Source: Phenylobacterium glaciei (GTDB taxonomy: Bacteria; Pseudomonadota; Alphaproteobacteria; Caulobacterales; Caulobacteraceae). From it: DNA of 64,000 bases. The translations under genes were made by a program, and so were the position numbers. Under the pieces are notes generated by a model, which did not search any database, had not been told where the DNA came from, and saw nothing but the letters and a program-made list of their open reading frames with translations. The stretch covers positions 1,302,001 to 1,366,000 of the forward strand of contig NZ_JAGSGD010000001.1 in NCBI RefSeq assembly GCF_016772415.1, given 5' to 3'. Below are positions 43,487 through 51,542 of this stretch, piece after piece. Numbering within the stretch: position 1 is the stretch's first letter; every line of letters starts with the position of its first letter.

Positions 43487-46420
43487 GTGAGCCTGCGCCG
43501 GGCCCTTCACTCCAGCGTCGCGGCGATCTGCATCGCCGGCGTGGTCGCGCCCATGGGCATGGCCGCGCCTGCGCCCGCGCAGGTCGCGCCGCGCGGCCCG
43601 CTGGATGTGCATGTGGCGCAGGCGAAGGACTTCTCGCGCATCGAGCTGCACTGGGCGGGTGGGGCGCGCGCCATCACCAAGCGTGACGGCCAGGTCCTGA
43701 CGCTGAAGTTCAACCGGGACGCCAACCCCGATATCGCCCGCCTGCGCATCGATCCGCCCAAGTGGCTGAAGACCGCCGAGGCGCGCCATTCCGGCGGTGG
43801 GCTGGAACTCGTCCTGACGCTCGCCGACGACGCCGAGGCCACGGTCGGGAACGCCGACGGCGCCACCTATATCAACCTGTTCGAACGGCCCCCGCCGCCC
43901 GACCCGGTGCTGGCCGAGGCCACGGCGCCGATCGTGGCGCCCGAGCCGCCGCGCCCCAATCCGGTGCCGGCCAGCGGCGTCGTGGCGATGGACGCCAAGC
44001 TGGTCAACGGCCAGGTCATGCTGACCTTCCCCTGGGCCAATCCCAACGGGGCGGCGGTGTTCCGGCGGGGCGACGCCATCTGGGTGGTGTTCGACGCGCC
44101 CGCCGATCTCGACGTCTCCAGGGCCCCTCGGGGCCTTCGCCAGTTTTCGAAGGTCCAGAGCTTCAAGGGCTCGGACTATTCCGCCGTGCGCATCGCCGCC
44201 CCCAAGGGCACGCCCTTCTTCGCCTCGGCCCAAGGGGCGGTCTGGACCGTGGCCATCGGCCCCGGCGCCCAGAGCCAGGCCAACCTGGTGCGCATCGTCC
44301 GCGACGATGTCGGCGGCCCCGCCGCCCTCAAGGCGGTGGTCTCGGGGACCACGAGGACCCTGAAGGTCAACGATCCCGTCGTTGGCGACACCCTGTCGGT
44401 GGTCACCGCGCTCGGCCCCGCCAAGGGGGTCCCGACCCGGCGCGACTATGTCCAGATGGCAGTGCTGCCGTCGGCGCAGGGCCTCGCGCTGGAGTCCTAT
44501 GTCGACGACCTGAACCTCAGCCACGAGGGCGACCTGGTTCAGATCGGCCGTCCGGCGGGGTTGGCCCTGTCGCCGGCCTCGGCGGGGGTCGAGCGGGCCG
44601 AGGCCGAGATGGGCGCGCCGCAGCCGGCCGGGATGCCGGCCCTGATCGACTACGCCAACTGGCCCAAGACCGGCCATGGCGGCTTCCTGGTCCGTTACAA
44701 TTCTCTGCTCAACGCCTCCATGGAGGAGGCCGGCAAGGGCCGCGACGCCCCCGTCGCCGCGCGCATGGCGCTCGCCCGCTTCCTTGTGGGGTCGGAGCTG
44801 TCGTTCGAAGCCATCGGGGTGCTGAACGACACCGCGCGCACGCATCAGGAACTGCTGGACGATCCTGAGTTCCGCGGTTTGCGCGGCATCGCCCGGGTCA
44901 TGGCGCGGCGCTACAAGGAAGCGGAGGCCGACTTCTCCGCCCCGATCCTGTCCGATGATCCGTCCGCGTCTCTCTGGCGCTCGTACATCGCCGCTCAGCT
45001 CGCCGAGTGGCCCGAGGCCCGCAGCCAGTTCGCGGCCGGGGCCGAGGCCTTTGAACAGTTCTCACCCACCTGGAAGACCCGCTTCGCCCGCGGCGACGCC
45101 CAGGCCGCCCTGGCGCTCGGCGACATCGACGGCGCCGACGGCCGCATCAAGCTGGCGCTCATGGATAGGGCCGAGCCTCTGGAGGAGCTGGCCACCCGGC
45201 TGGTCCAGGCCCGCGTCGTGGAGGCCCAGGGCTTTCCGGACCGCGCCCTGCGCATCTATGCCGCCGTCGCCGGCGCGCCGGTGGAGTCGCTCTCGGCGCC
45301 GGCCCTGCTGCGCGCCACCCAAATCCGCCTGGCCTCGGGCAAGATCACCCCGGTCCAGGCCGCCGACGTCTTCGACGGACTGCGCTACCGCTGGCGCGGG
45401 GACTCCACCGAGTTGGAGACCATCCGGGCGCTGGGCCAGCTCTATCTGAACCAGGGCCGCTATCGCGAGGCGCTGGAGGCGCTGCGGTCGGCCGGCCAGC
45501 GGCTGCCTGACCTGCCTGAAGCCCTGCAGCTGCAGAACGACCTGGCCGGCGCCTTCCGCGGCCTGTTCCTGAGCGGTACGGCCGACGGCCTGGAGCCGAT
45601 CCAGGCGCTGGCGCTGTTCTACGACTTCAAGGAACTGACCCCCCTGGGCGCCGACGGCGACCAGATGGTGCGCAAGCTGGTCCGTCGGCTGGTGGACGTC
45701 GATCTGCTGGACCAGGCCGCCGAACTGCTGAAGTACCAGGCCGACAATCGCCTGGACGGGGTGCCCCGCGCCCAGGTGGCCACCGATCTGGCCCTCATCT
45801 ACCTGATGGACCGCAAGCCAGAGCAGGCCCTGGAGGCGATCAACGGCTCGCGCACCACCATCCTGCCCACCGCGCTGAACCTGGAACGCCGCCTGGTTGA
45901 GGCCCGCGCCCTGATGAACCTTGGTCGCCTCGATGCGGCCCTGGAGGTCATTGAGCGCGACACCTCCAAGGAGGGCTCCGACCTGCGCGCCGAGGTGGTC
46001 TGGAAGAAGAAGGACTGGCCGGGCGCCGGGATTCTGTTCGAGAAGTCCCTGGCCGACCGCTGGAAATATCCGGGCCCGCTGGCCGCCGAGGAAGAAGGCA
46101 AGCTGCTCCGCGCCGGGGTCGCCTACAGCCTGGCCGGAGACGACGGGGCGCTGGAGCGTCTGCGGAACCGCTACCAGGGCTTCACCGACCAGGCCCGTAA
46201 CCCCGACGCCCTGCGCGTGGCCCTGTCGGGCGTGCAGGACGGCCGGCTCAGCGTCGCCGACTTCGGCCGCATCACCGCCGACAACGAGGCCTTCGCCGGC
46301 TGGGTCGCCAAGATGAAGGTGAAGTTCCGTGACAAGCCCGCCCCGGTGGGCCTGCGCACGGCCGCGACGCCAACCCCGGCCAAGACGGCCCAGGCCGCGG
46401 CGCCGGCGAGCAAGGGCTAG
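43487..46420 (+). CDS. Large secreted TPR protein of the fliLM operon
   Basis: The 977-residue protein starts with a signal peptide (GTG start; 'APAPA-QV'). Residues about 35-130 look like an AMIN-type beta domain ('HVAQAKDFSRIELHWAGG'), and residues about 130-380 are a second beta-rich region. The rest is a helical solenoid of TPR-like units ('LYLNQGRYREALEALRSAGQRLPD', 'ALIYLMDRKPEQALEAING'). It begins 4 bases after the motE-like gene, so a motor-related periplasmic role is likely, but nothing shows what it binds. Confidence 0.8.
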   Translation: MSLRRALHSSVAAICIAGVVAPMGMAAPAPAQVAPRGPLDVHVAQAKDFSRIELHWAGGARAITKRDGQVLTLKFNRDANPDIARLRIDPPKWLKTAEARHSGGGLELVLTLADDAEATVGNADGATYINLFERPPPPDPVLAEATAPIVAPEPPRPNPVPASGVVAMDAKLVNGQVMLTFPWANPNGAAVFRRGDAIWVVFDAPADLDVSRAPRGLRQFSKVQSFKGSDYSAVRIAAPKGTPFFASAQGAVWTVAIGPGAQSQANLVRIVRDDVGGPAALKAVVSGTTRTLKVNDPVVGDTLSVVTALGPAKGVPTRRDYVQMAVLPSAQGLALESYVDDLNLSHEGDLVQIGRPAGLALSPASAGVERAEAEMGAPQPAGMPALIDYANWPKTGHGGFLVRYNSLLNASMEEAGKGRDAPVAARMALARFLVGSELSFEAIGVLNDTARTHQELLDDPEFRGLRGIARVMARRYKEAEADFSAPILSDDPSASLWRSYIAAQLAEWPEARSQFAAGAEAFEQFSPTWKTRFARGDAQAALALGDIDGADGRIKLALMDRAEPLEELATRLVQARVVEAQGFPDRALRIYAAVAGAPVESLSAPALLRATQIRLASGKITPVQAADVFDGLRYRWRGDSTELETIRALGQLYLNQGRYREALEALRSAGQRLPDLPEALQLQNDLAGAFRGLFLSGTADGLEPIQALALFYDFKELTPLGADGDQMVRKLVRRLVDVDLLDQAAELLKYQADNRLDGVPRAQVATDLALIYLMDRKPEQALEAINGSRTTILPTALNLERRLVEARALMNLGRLDAALEVIERDTSKEGSDLRAEVVWKKKDWPGAGILFEKSLADRWKYPGPLAAEEEGKLLRAGVAYSLAGDDGALERLRNRYQGFTDQARNPDALRVALSGVQDGRLSVADFGRITADNEAFAGWVAKMKVKFRDKPAPVGLRTAATPTPAKTAQAAAPASKG

Positions 46421-46429
46421 TGACTTAAG

Positions 46430-46551
46430 CTCCCTCCCCTTCATGGGGAGGGTGGATGGCGCGAAGCGCCAGACGGGTGGGGGATTCTGCCTGTGCTCCC
46501 CACCCCGATCGCTGTCGCGATCTTCCCCGCCCCATGAAGGGCAGGGAGGTG
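46430..46551. repeat. Dispersed palindromic repeat, family B copy 1
   Basis: CTCCCTCCCCTTCATGGGGAGGGTGGA at the left (from 46430) pairs imperfectly with GCCCCATGAAGGGCAGGGAGG at the right. The centre has GGCGCGAAGCGCCAGACGGGTGGGGG and CCCCACCCCGATCGCTGTCGCGATC. A second copy with the same order of blocks lies at 55880-56001. It fills the gap between the convergent TPR and fliP genes. Confidence 0.85.
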
Positions 46552-46554
46552 GAG

Positions 46555-47352
46555 CTAACCGCCGCCGGCCCCGCGCTGGAAGCTCTCGACGAGACTGCCC
46601 GCCACCAGCCGCCAGCCGTCCACCAGGACGAAGAAGATCAGCTTGAAGGGCAGGGATACCACCACCGGGGGCAGCATCATCATGCCCATGCTCATCAGCA
46701 CGCTGGCCACCACGAGGTCGATGACCAGGAAGGGGATAAACAGCAGGAAGCCGATCTCGAAGGCACGCTTCAGCTCCGAGATCATGAAGGCCGGGGTCAC
46801 CACCCGGATCGGGATTTCCTGCAGGGTCTTTGGTTTCTCGATCTTCGAGAGGCGCACGAAGAGCGCTAGGTCCTCGCGATCCACCTGGGCCAGCATGAAG
46901 GTCTTCAGGGGATCGCTGGCGGCGTCGAAGGCCTGGGGTAGTTCGATCTGCTGTTCCAGCAGCGGCTTGATCCCCTCGTCGTAGGACTTCTGCATGGTCG
47001 GTCCCATGACGATGGCCGAGAGGAAGAGGGCCAGGCTGATGATCACCGCGTTGGGCGGGCTCTGCTGGAGGCCCAGCGCCGTGCGCAGCAGGGACAGCAC
47101 CACCACGATCCGTACGAAGGAGGTGGTCATGATGACGATGGAGGGCGCCAGCGACAGCACCGTCAGCAGGCCCATCAGCTGGACGACCCGCTCGGTGAGC
47201 CCCGCCCCGGTGCCGAGATTGATGTTCACCGCCTGGGCCAGGGCCGTGGCGGGCACCACCAGGCTACCCAGCGTCGTGAGCGCGGCCAGCAGGAAGGCCT
47301 TGCGCCAGTCCTCGGCGCGAAGCTCCATAAGGGACTTGAACCTTCCGGCCAT
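46555..47352 (-). CDS. fliP: Flagellar export apparatus protein FliP
   Basis: The 265-residue protein has a cleavable signal ('VVPATALAQA') and the FliP core: 'LTVLSLAPSIVIMTTSFVRIVVVLSLLRTALGLQQSPPNAVIISLALFLSAIVMGPTMQKSYDEGI' and 'TPAFMISELKRAFEIGFLLFIPFLVIDLVVASVLMSMGMMMLPPVVVSLPFKLIFFVLVDGW'. The ATG at 47352 shares a base with the fliO stop. It forms the type III export gate. Confidence 0.97.
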   Translation of the reverse strand: MAGRFKSLMELRAEDWRKAFLLAALTTLGSLVVPATALAQAVNINLGTGAGLTERVVQLMGLLTVLSLAPSIVIMTTSFVRIVVVLSLLRTALGLQQSPPNAVIISLALFLSAIVMGPTMQKSYDEGIKPLLEQQIELPQAFDAASDPLKTFMLAQVDREDLALFVRLSKIEKPKTLQEIPIRVVTPAFMISELKRAFEIGFLLFIPFLVIDLVVASVLMSMGMMMLPPVVVSLPFKLIFFVLVDGWRLVAGSLVESFQRGAGGG

Positions 47353-47627
47353 CAGGCGCGGCCCTTCTTCACGGGCGGAAGGACCTGGCCCTCGCCCAGC
47401 AGCAACAGACGTTCCTCGCCATCGCAAGACACCAGCACCAGGCGGCGCGCGGGATCGAGCACCAGGCTTTCGACGACCATCAGACGGCGTTCCTTGCGGC
47501 CGGCCGCAAGCGTCACGCGCGCCATGGCCTCCGGCCCATACTTGCGCAGGGCGACGGCGGCGAGGCCAACCAGTCCCAGGGTGATGGCCAGGGCGAAGAC
47601 GGCCCGAGCGAAAAGAGCGAAGTCCAT
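47352..47627 (-). CDS. fliO: Flagellar export scaffold protein FliO
   Basis: The 91-residue protein has one N-terminal membrane segment ('FARAVFALAITLGLVGLAAVALRKYG') and the FliO cytosolic beta domain ('RLMVVESLVLDPARRLVLVSCDGEERLLLLG'). It aids FliP complex formation and precedes fliP directly. It is divergent from flgB across a CtrA box. Confidence 0.9.
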   Translation of the reverse strand: MDFALFARAVFALAITLGLVGLAAVALRKYGPEAMARVTLAAGRKERRLMVVESLVLDPARRLVLVSCDGEERLLLLGEGQVLPPVKKGRA

Positions 47628-47694
47628 CGCGATGAGACGGTGAGGAGGCGGCCGGCCGAAAGCGCCGGTCAGGGCCAGGAGTGCCGCAAGGGTC

Positions 47695-47710
47695 TTAAGG
47701 ACCGATTAAC
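47695..47710. promoter_or_regulatory. CtrA-binding site between fliO and flgB
   Basis: TTAAGGACCGATTAAC is an exact TTAA-N7-TTAAC, the full CtrA consensus. It lies 23 bases upstream of the flgB ATG and 68 bases from the fliO start, so it may control both directions. CtrA activation of class II flagellar operons is known in Caulobacter; the site is seen directly. Confidence 0.82.
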
Positions 47711-47732
47711 CCTATTTATTCACCATGTTCGC

Positions 47733-48152
47733 ATGGATATCGGCGACATCCCCCTGTTCTCGATGCTGCGTGGCCGGCTTGGCTATCTGTCCGAGCGGCA
47801 GAAGCTGATCGCCCAGAACGTGGCTAACTCCGAGACCCCGGGCTTTTCGCCCAAGGACCTCAAGCCCTACGACTTCGCCGCCCAGATGAAGGCGGCCGAG
47901 ACCGGCGCCGGCATGATGGCCGTGACCCAGGCGGGCCACATGGTTCCGCCGAGCCAGCGCAACGGCGCGGCGGGCGCCTTCAAGGCCAAGACGGTCAAGG
48001 ATTCCGAGACCACCCTCGACGGCAACTCGGTGGTTCTTGAGGAAGAGATGCTGAAGATGTCGGACGCCCGCATGAGCTATGAGGCGGCGATCGGCTTCTA
48101 CCAGAAGTCCCTCAACCTGCTGCGGATGGCCGCGCGGGCGCCGGGTCGCTAG
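47733..48152 (+). CDS. flgB: Flagellar proximal rod protein FlgB
   Basis: The 139-residue protein has the FlgB pattern 'LFSMLRGRLGYLSERQKLIAQNVANSETPGFSPKDLKPYDF' and the C-terminal 'LEEEMLKMSDARMSYEAAIGFYQKSLNLLRMA'. It joins the rod to the MS ring. The ATG at 47733 is the one that gives the usual FlgB length. It opens flgB-flgC-fliE. Confidence 0.95.
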   Translation: MDIGDIPLFSMLRGRLGYLSERQKLIAQNVANSETPGFSPKDLKPYDFAAQMKAAETGAGMMAVTQAGHMVPPSQRNGAAGAFKAKTVKDSETTLDGNSVVLEEEMLKMSDARMSYEAAIGFYQKSLNLLRMAARAPGR

Positions 48153-48202
48153 AGCGTGACAGCCAAAAGTGGACACCGGTTTTGGCGCTCGTCACGCGCT
48201 AA
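48150..48202. repeat. Palindromic repeat with ACCGGT core (family C, copy 2)
   Basis: TAGAGCGTGAC (48150-48160) pairs with GTCACGCGCTA (48191-48201), allowing one mismatch. The centre CCAAAAGTGGACACCGGTTTTGG is the same core as at 27555-27575, read on the other strand. It starts at the flgB stop codon. Confidence 0.7.
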
Positions 48203-48214
48203 ACTTTTGAAGGC

Positions 48215-48257
48215 CGACCCTTCTTGTCCGTTTCGGGAACCGAAACGGAAAGGGTCT
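48215..48257. repeat. Hairpin repeat (family D, copy 2) between flgB and flgC
   Basis: GACCCTT (48216-48222) pairs with AAGGGTC (48250-48256), and TCCGTTTCGG pairs with CCGAAACGGA inside. The right half, ACGGAAAGGGTCTA, closely matches ACGGAAAGGGCTCTA at 28404-28419. It lies in an operon rather than at its end, so it is unlikely to be only a terminator. Confidence 0.6.
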
Positions 48258-48269
48258 AGGGGCATATAG

Positions 48270-48689
48270 ATGGCCGACATCAAACCCGTGATGGGCGCCG
48301 CCCAGGCGATCGCCACCTCCGCGCTCCGCGCTCAGCAATCGCGGATGCGGATCATCGCCGAGAACCTGGCCAACGCCAATTCCACCTCCAAGACCGCGGG
48401 CGGCGATCCCTATCGCCGTCAGGAACCGGTCTTCGCCGCGGTGAAGGTCGATGGCGGCCTGGGCGTGCGCATGACGCAGGCCCGGCCTGACATGAGCGAC
48501 TTCAAGAGCGAGTACGACCCCGGCCATCCCTCGGCCGACGCCAAGGGCTATGTGAAGACCCCCAATGTCGACTCGCTGATCGAGGCCCTCGACATGAAGG
48601 AGGCCCAGCGGGCCTACGAAGCCAACCTCAACGTGATCGAGACGGCGCGCGCCATGGAAACGCGCACCCTCGATCTCCTGAAGCGATAG
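48270..48689 (+). CDS. flgC: Flagellar proximal rod protein FlgC
   Basis: The 139 residues include 'AQAIATSALRAQQSRMRIIAENLANANSTSKTAGGDPYRRQEPVF', 'SEYDPGHPSADAKGYVKTPNVDSLIEALDMKEAQRAYEANLNVIETARAMETRTLDLL', a complete FlgC. The gap from flgB (117 bases) is filled by two palindromic repeats. Confidence 0.96.
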   Translation: MADIKPVMGAAQAIATSALRAQQSRMRIIAENLANANSTSKTAGGDPYRRQEPVFAAVKVDGGLGVRMTQARPDMSDFKSEYDPGHPSADAKGYVKTPNVDSLIEALDMKEAQRAYEANLNVIETARAMETRTLDLLKR

Positions 48690-48699
48690 GACCTAGGCC

Positions 48700-49005
48700 A
48701 TGATGACCGCGCTCGCCGCCGCCAAGGCCTATGCCTCCACCCAGGGGATCGGCGGCTCCAAGCCTGTCGGAGGCGCGGCCGAGGGCGGTCTCGACTTCGG
48801 AGCTATGGTGAAGTCGGCCATGACCGACGCCATGCACGCCTCCAAGCACGCGGAAAACCAGATCAAGGCCAATGTCGCCGGTAAGGCCGAACTGATCGAC
48901 GTGGTCACCTCGATCTCGGCCGCCGAGGCCAGCCTCGAGACGGTGATGGCCGTCCGCGACCAGGTGATCAGCGCCTATCAGGAAATCATGCGTATGCCGA
49001 TCTGA
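48700..49005 (+). CDS. fliE: Hook-basal body protein FliE
   Basis: The 101-residue protein ends in the FliE signature '[45 protein letters not shown]'. It links the MS ring to the rod. It begins at an ATG-ATG pair 10 bases after flgC and is the last gene before a strong terminator. Confidence 0.94.
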   Translation: MMTALAAAKAYASTQGIGGSKPVGGAAEGGLDFGAMVKSAMTDAMHASKHAENQIKANVAGKAELIDVVTSISAAEASLETVMAVRDQVISAYQEIMRMPI

Positions 49006-49012
49006 GGTCGCT

Positions 49013-49042
49013 CCTGGAGCGGAAACCGCTCCAGGATTTTTT
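49013..49042 (+). terminator. Rho-independent terminator after fliE
   Basis: CCTGGAGCGG and CCGCTCCAGG form a perfect 10-bp stem around AAA, followed directly by ATTTTTT (49036-49042). It starts 8 bases after the fliE stop. It is the clearest intrinsic terminator in the window and separates flgB-flgC-fliE from the ABC operon. Confidence 0.92.
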
Positions 49043-49062
49043 GCTTTCCGGGCTTTCTAAAC

Positions 49063-49085
49063 GGCGAACCGGTGTCCACTTCGCC
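49063..49085. repeat. Short ACCGGT-core palindrome (family C, copy 3)
   Basis: GGCGAACCGGTGTCCACTT followed by CGCC is an imperfect palindrome. Its core AACCGGTGTCCACTT is the same as in the copy at 48150-48202. It lies 25 bases upstream of the ABC ATPase start. Confidence 0.6.
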
Positions 49086-49109
49086 TGAAAGCGCTTTATG
49101 GTCTGCGCC

Positions 49110-49886
49110 ATGGCCCAGACCGCGATCGACCTTTCAGGCATAGAGAAACGCTACGCCGCCCATGCCGCTCTGGCGGGGGTGAGCCTTTCCATCGCGCCCG
49201 GCGAGTTCGTGGCGCTGGTGGGACCCTCTGGTTCGGGCAAGACCACTCTGCTCAAGACCATCAACGGCCTGGTCACCCCCGACGCCGGGACGGTGCGGAT
49301 GCTGGGGGAGGACGCGGGCGCGGTGCCGGTCCATGTGCTGCGCCGGCGGATCGGCTACGTTTTCCAGGAGATCGGGCTGTTCCCGCACCTGACGGTCGCC
49401 GAGAACATCGCCATCACCCCCAAGCTGCTGGGCTGGGACGCCGAGCGGATCAGCGCGCGGGTGGCCAATCTGCTGGGCCTGGTGGACCTGCCGCGCGAGA
49501 TGGCGGGCCGGCTGCCGGCGGCGCTGTCGGGCGGACAGCGGCAACGGGTGGGTGTGGCGCGAGCCCTGGCCGCCGAGCCGAAGATCATGCTGATGGACGA
49601 ACCCTTCGGGGCGCTGGACCCGGTGACCCGCGACCAACTGGGAACCGACTACCGCGCCCTGCACGAGCAACTCGGCCTGACCACCGTCATGGTCACCCAT
49701 GACATGAGCGAGGCCGTGCTGCTGGCCGACCGTATCGTGGTGCTGAAGGCGGGCGCCATCGTCGCCGACGGGACGCCGGGTTATCTGAGCAATACAAGCG
49801 ACGACCCCGATGTTCGCGCCCTAATGGACGCGCCGAAACGCCAGGCGCAGCGGCTGGCGGCCCGCCTTTCGGAGACCGCTTCGTGA
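49110..49886 (+). CDS. Osmoprotectant (glycine betaine/choline-type) ABC transporter ATPase
   Basis: The 258-residue ATPase has Walker A 'LVGPSGSGKTTLLK', Q-loop 'YVFQEIGLFPHLTVAENI', signature 'ALSGGQRQRVGVARALAAEP', Walker B 'IMLMDEPFGALDP' and H-loop 'VMVTHDMSEAVLLADRI'. The 'GLVTPDAG' and 'LFPHLTV' forms fit the OpuC/ProV-like group. The ATG at 49110 is used; an in-frame ATG at 49098 is possible. It overlaps the permease fusion by four bases. Confidence 0.88.
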   Translation: MAQTAIDLSGIEKRYAAHAALAGVSLSIAPGEFVALVGPSGSGKTTLLKTINGLVTPDAGTVRMLGEDAGAVPVHVLRRRIGYVFQEIGLFPHLTVAENIAITPKLLGWDAERISARVANLLGLVDLPREMAGRLPAALSGGQRQRVGVARALAAEPKIMLMDEPFGALDPVTRDQLGTDYRALHEQLGLTTVMVTHDMSEAVLLADRIVVLKAGAIVADGTPGYLSNTSDDPDVRALMDAPKRQAQRLAARLSETAS

Positions 49887-51421
49887 ACCCGCGTCTCGCC
49901 GCCGCCTTCGACCTGCTGCCGGAATATCTCGCCTGGCACGTGCTGTTGAGCGCGAGCGCCTTGGCGCTTGGCCTGATCATCAGCCTGCCGCTGGCGGTGG
50001 CCGCCAGCCGTAGCCCACGCCTGCGCTGGCCGGTCCTGGCCTTCGCCGGCCTGATCCAGACCATCCCCAGCCTGGCCCTGCTGGCGCTGTTCTATCCGCT
50101 GCTGCTGGCGGTCTCGGCGCTGAGCCTGTCGCTGACGGGGCATGGCTTCTCGGCCCTCGGCTTCCTGCCCTCGCTGCTGGCGCTGACCCTCTACTCCATG
50201 CTGCCGATCCTGCGGACGGCGACCACCGGCATCCTGGGGGTCGACCCGGCGGTGCGCGAGGCCGCCGACGGGGTGGGGATGACCGCCCGCCAGAAGCTGT
50301 TCCAGGTGGAGCTGCCCCTGGCCATGCCGGTGATCATGGCCGGCGTTCGCACCGCCGCGGTCTGGACCATCGGGGCCGCCACCCTCTCCACGCCGGTCGG
50401 CCAGACCAGCCTGGGTAACTACATCTTCGCCGGCCTGCAGACCGAGAACTGGGTCAGCGTCCTGTTCGGCTGCGCGGCCTCGGCCGTGCTGGCCATGGCC
50501 GCCGACCAACTGCTGGGCCTGATCGAGACCGGGGCGGCCAGGCGCGACCGGCGGCTGATGATCGCCGGGGCGGTGGGGCTGCTGATGGGGATCGTGATCG
50601 CCGTCCTGCCGCTGGTCAGCTTCGGCAAGCCGGCCAGCTATGTGGTGGGCGCCAAGAACTTCTCCGAGCAATACATCCTGGCCGAACTGATGGCCGACCG
50701 GCTGGAGAAGGCCGGCGCCACGGTGAATCGCAAGGAGGACCTCGGCTCGGCGGTGGCCTATCGCGCGCTGGCCGCCGGAGAGCTCGACGTCTATGTCGAC
50801 TACACCGGCACGCTCTGGACCAACGTCCTGAACCGCCAGGACAATCCCGGCCGCCAGGCGGTGCTGGACGGCCTGACCACGCAACTGAAGAAGAAGGACG
50901 GCGTCACCGTCCTCGGCTCCCTGGGGTTCGAGAACGCCTACGCCTTCGCCATGAAGGCCGACCGCGCCAAGGCCCTGGGCATCGTCAGCCTGGCTGACCT
51001 TGCCCGCGAGGCGCCCAAGCTGACGCTGGGGACCGACATCGAGTTCCTGTCGCGGCCGGAGTGGAAGGCGGTCGACGCGGCCTATGGCTTCAAGTTCAAG
51101 GCCCAGCGATCCTTCCAGCCGACCTTCATGTACCGGGCGCTGTCGGGGGGCGAAGCCGACGTGATCTCGGCCTTCTCCTCCGATGGGCGGATCGCGGCCG
51201 ACAAGCTGGTGGTGCTCACCGATCCCAAGGGGGCGCTGCCACCCTATGACGCGGTGATCCTGGTCTCCCCCAAGCGCGCCGGCGACCAGCGACTGATGGC
51301 CGCGCTGAAACCACTGGTGGGCTCGATCCCCGTCGCCGCCATGCAGGCCGCCAACTACAGCGTCGACCGCGACACCGCCAAGGCCAGCCCCGCCGAGGCG
51401 GCCAGGGGGTTGGAGAAGTAG
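49883..51421 (+). CDS. Osmoprotectant ABC permease fused to substrate-binding domain
   Basis: The 512 residues combine an OpuCB/ProW-like permease (residues about 1-240: 'RSPRLRWPVLAFAGLIQTIPSLALLALFYPLL', 'REAADGVGMTARQKLFQVELPLAMPVIMAGVRTAAVWTIGAATLSTPVGQ') and an OpuAC/OpuCC binding domain (about 250-512: 'YVVGAKNFSEQYILAELMADRLEKAGATVNRKEDLGSAVAYRALAAGELDVYVDYTGTLWTN'). The final membrane segment puts the binding domain in the periplasm. The GTG start overlaps the ATPase stop. The fusion is known in other bacteria. Confidence 0.9.
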   Translation: MNPRLAAAFDLLPEYLAWHVLLSASALALGLIISLPLAVAASRSPRLRWPVLAFAGLIQTIPSLALLALFYPLLLAVSALSLSLTGHGFSALGFLPSLLALTLYSMLPILRTATTGILGVDPAVREAADGVGMTARQKLFQVELPLAMPVIMAGVRTAAVWTIGAATLSTPVGQTSLGNYIFAGLQTENWVSVLFGCAASAVLAMAADQLLGLIETGAARRDRRLMIAGAVGLLMGIVIAVLPLVSFGKPASYVVGAKNFSEQYILAELMADRLEKAGATVNRKEDLGSAVAYRALAAGELDVYVDYTGTLWTNVLNRQDNPGRQAVLDGLTTQLKKKDGVTVLGSLGFENAYAFAMKADRAKALGIVSLADLAREAPKLTLGTDIEFLSRPEWKAVDAAYGFKFKAQRSFQPTFMYRALSGGEADVISAFSSDGRIAADKLVVLTDPKGALPPYDAVILVSPKRAGDQRLMAALKPLVGSIPVAAMQAANYSVDRDTAKASPAEAARGLEK

Positions 51422-51476
51422 GGCTCAGGCGCCTCTCCGCCGCTTCGCCAACCGTCTAAGTCCGAGGCCCCGGTAG

Positions 51477-51491
51477 CCCTTCGTTAACCAT
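51477..51491. promoter_or_regulatory. Possible degenerate CtrA site upstream of fliQ
   Basis: TTAACCAT at 51484-51491 is a good second half of a CtrA box. The first half at 51473-51476 is GTAG, matching two of four positions. It is about 52 bases before the fliQ ATG. CtrA control of fliQR is known in Caulobacter, which supports the reading. Confidence 0.45.
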
Positions 51492-51542
51492 GTCTGCGCG
51501 AGATGGGGATAGTTCTTCTCCCCTGTTTTCGCGAGGCTCTTC

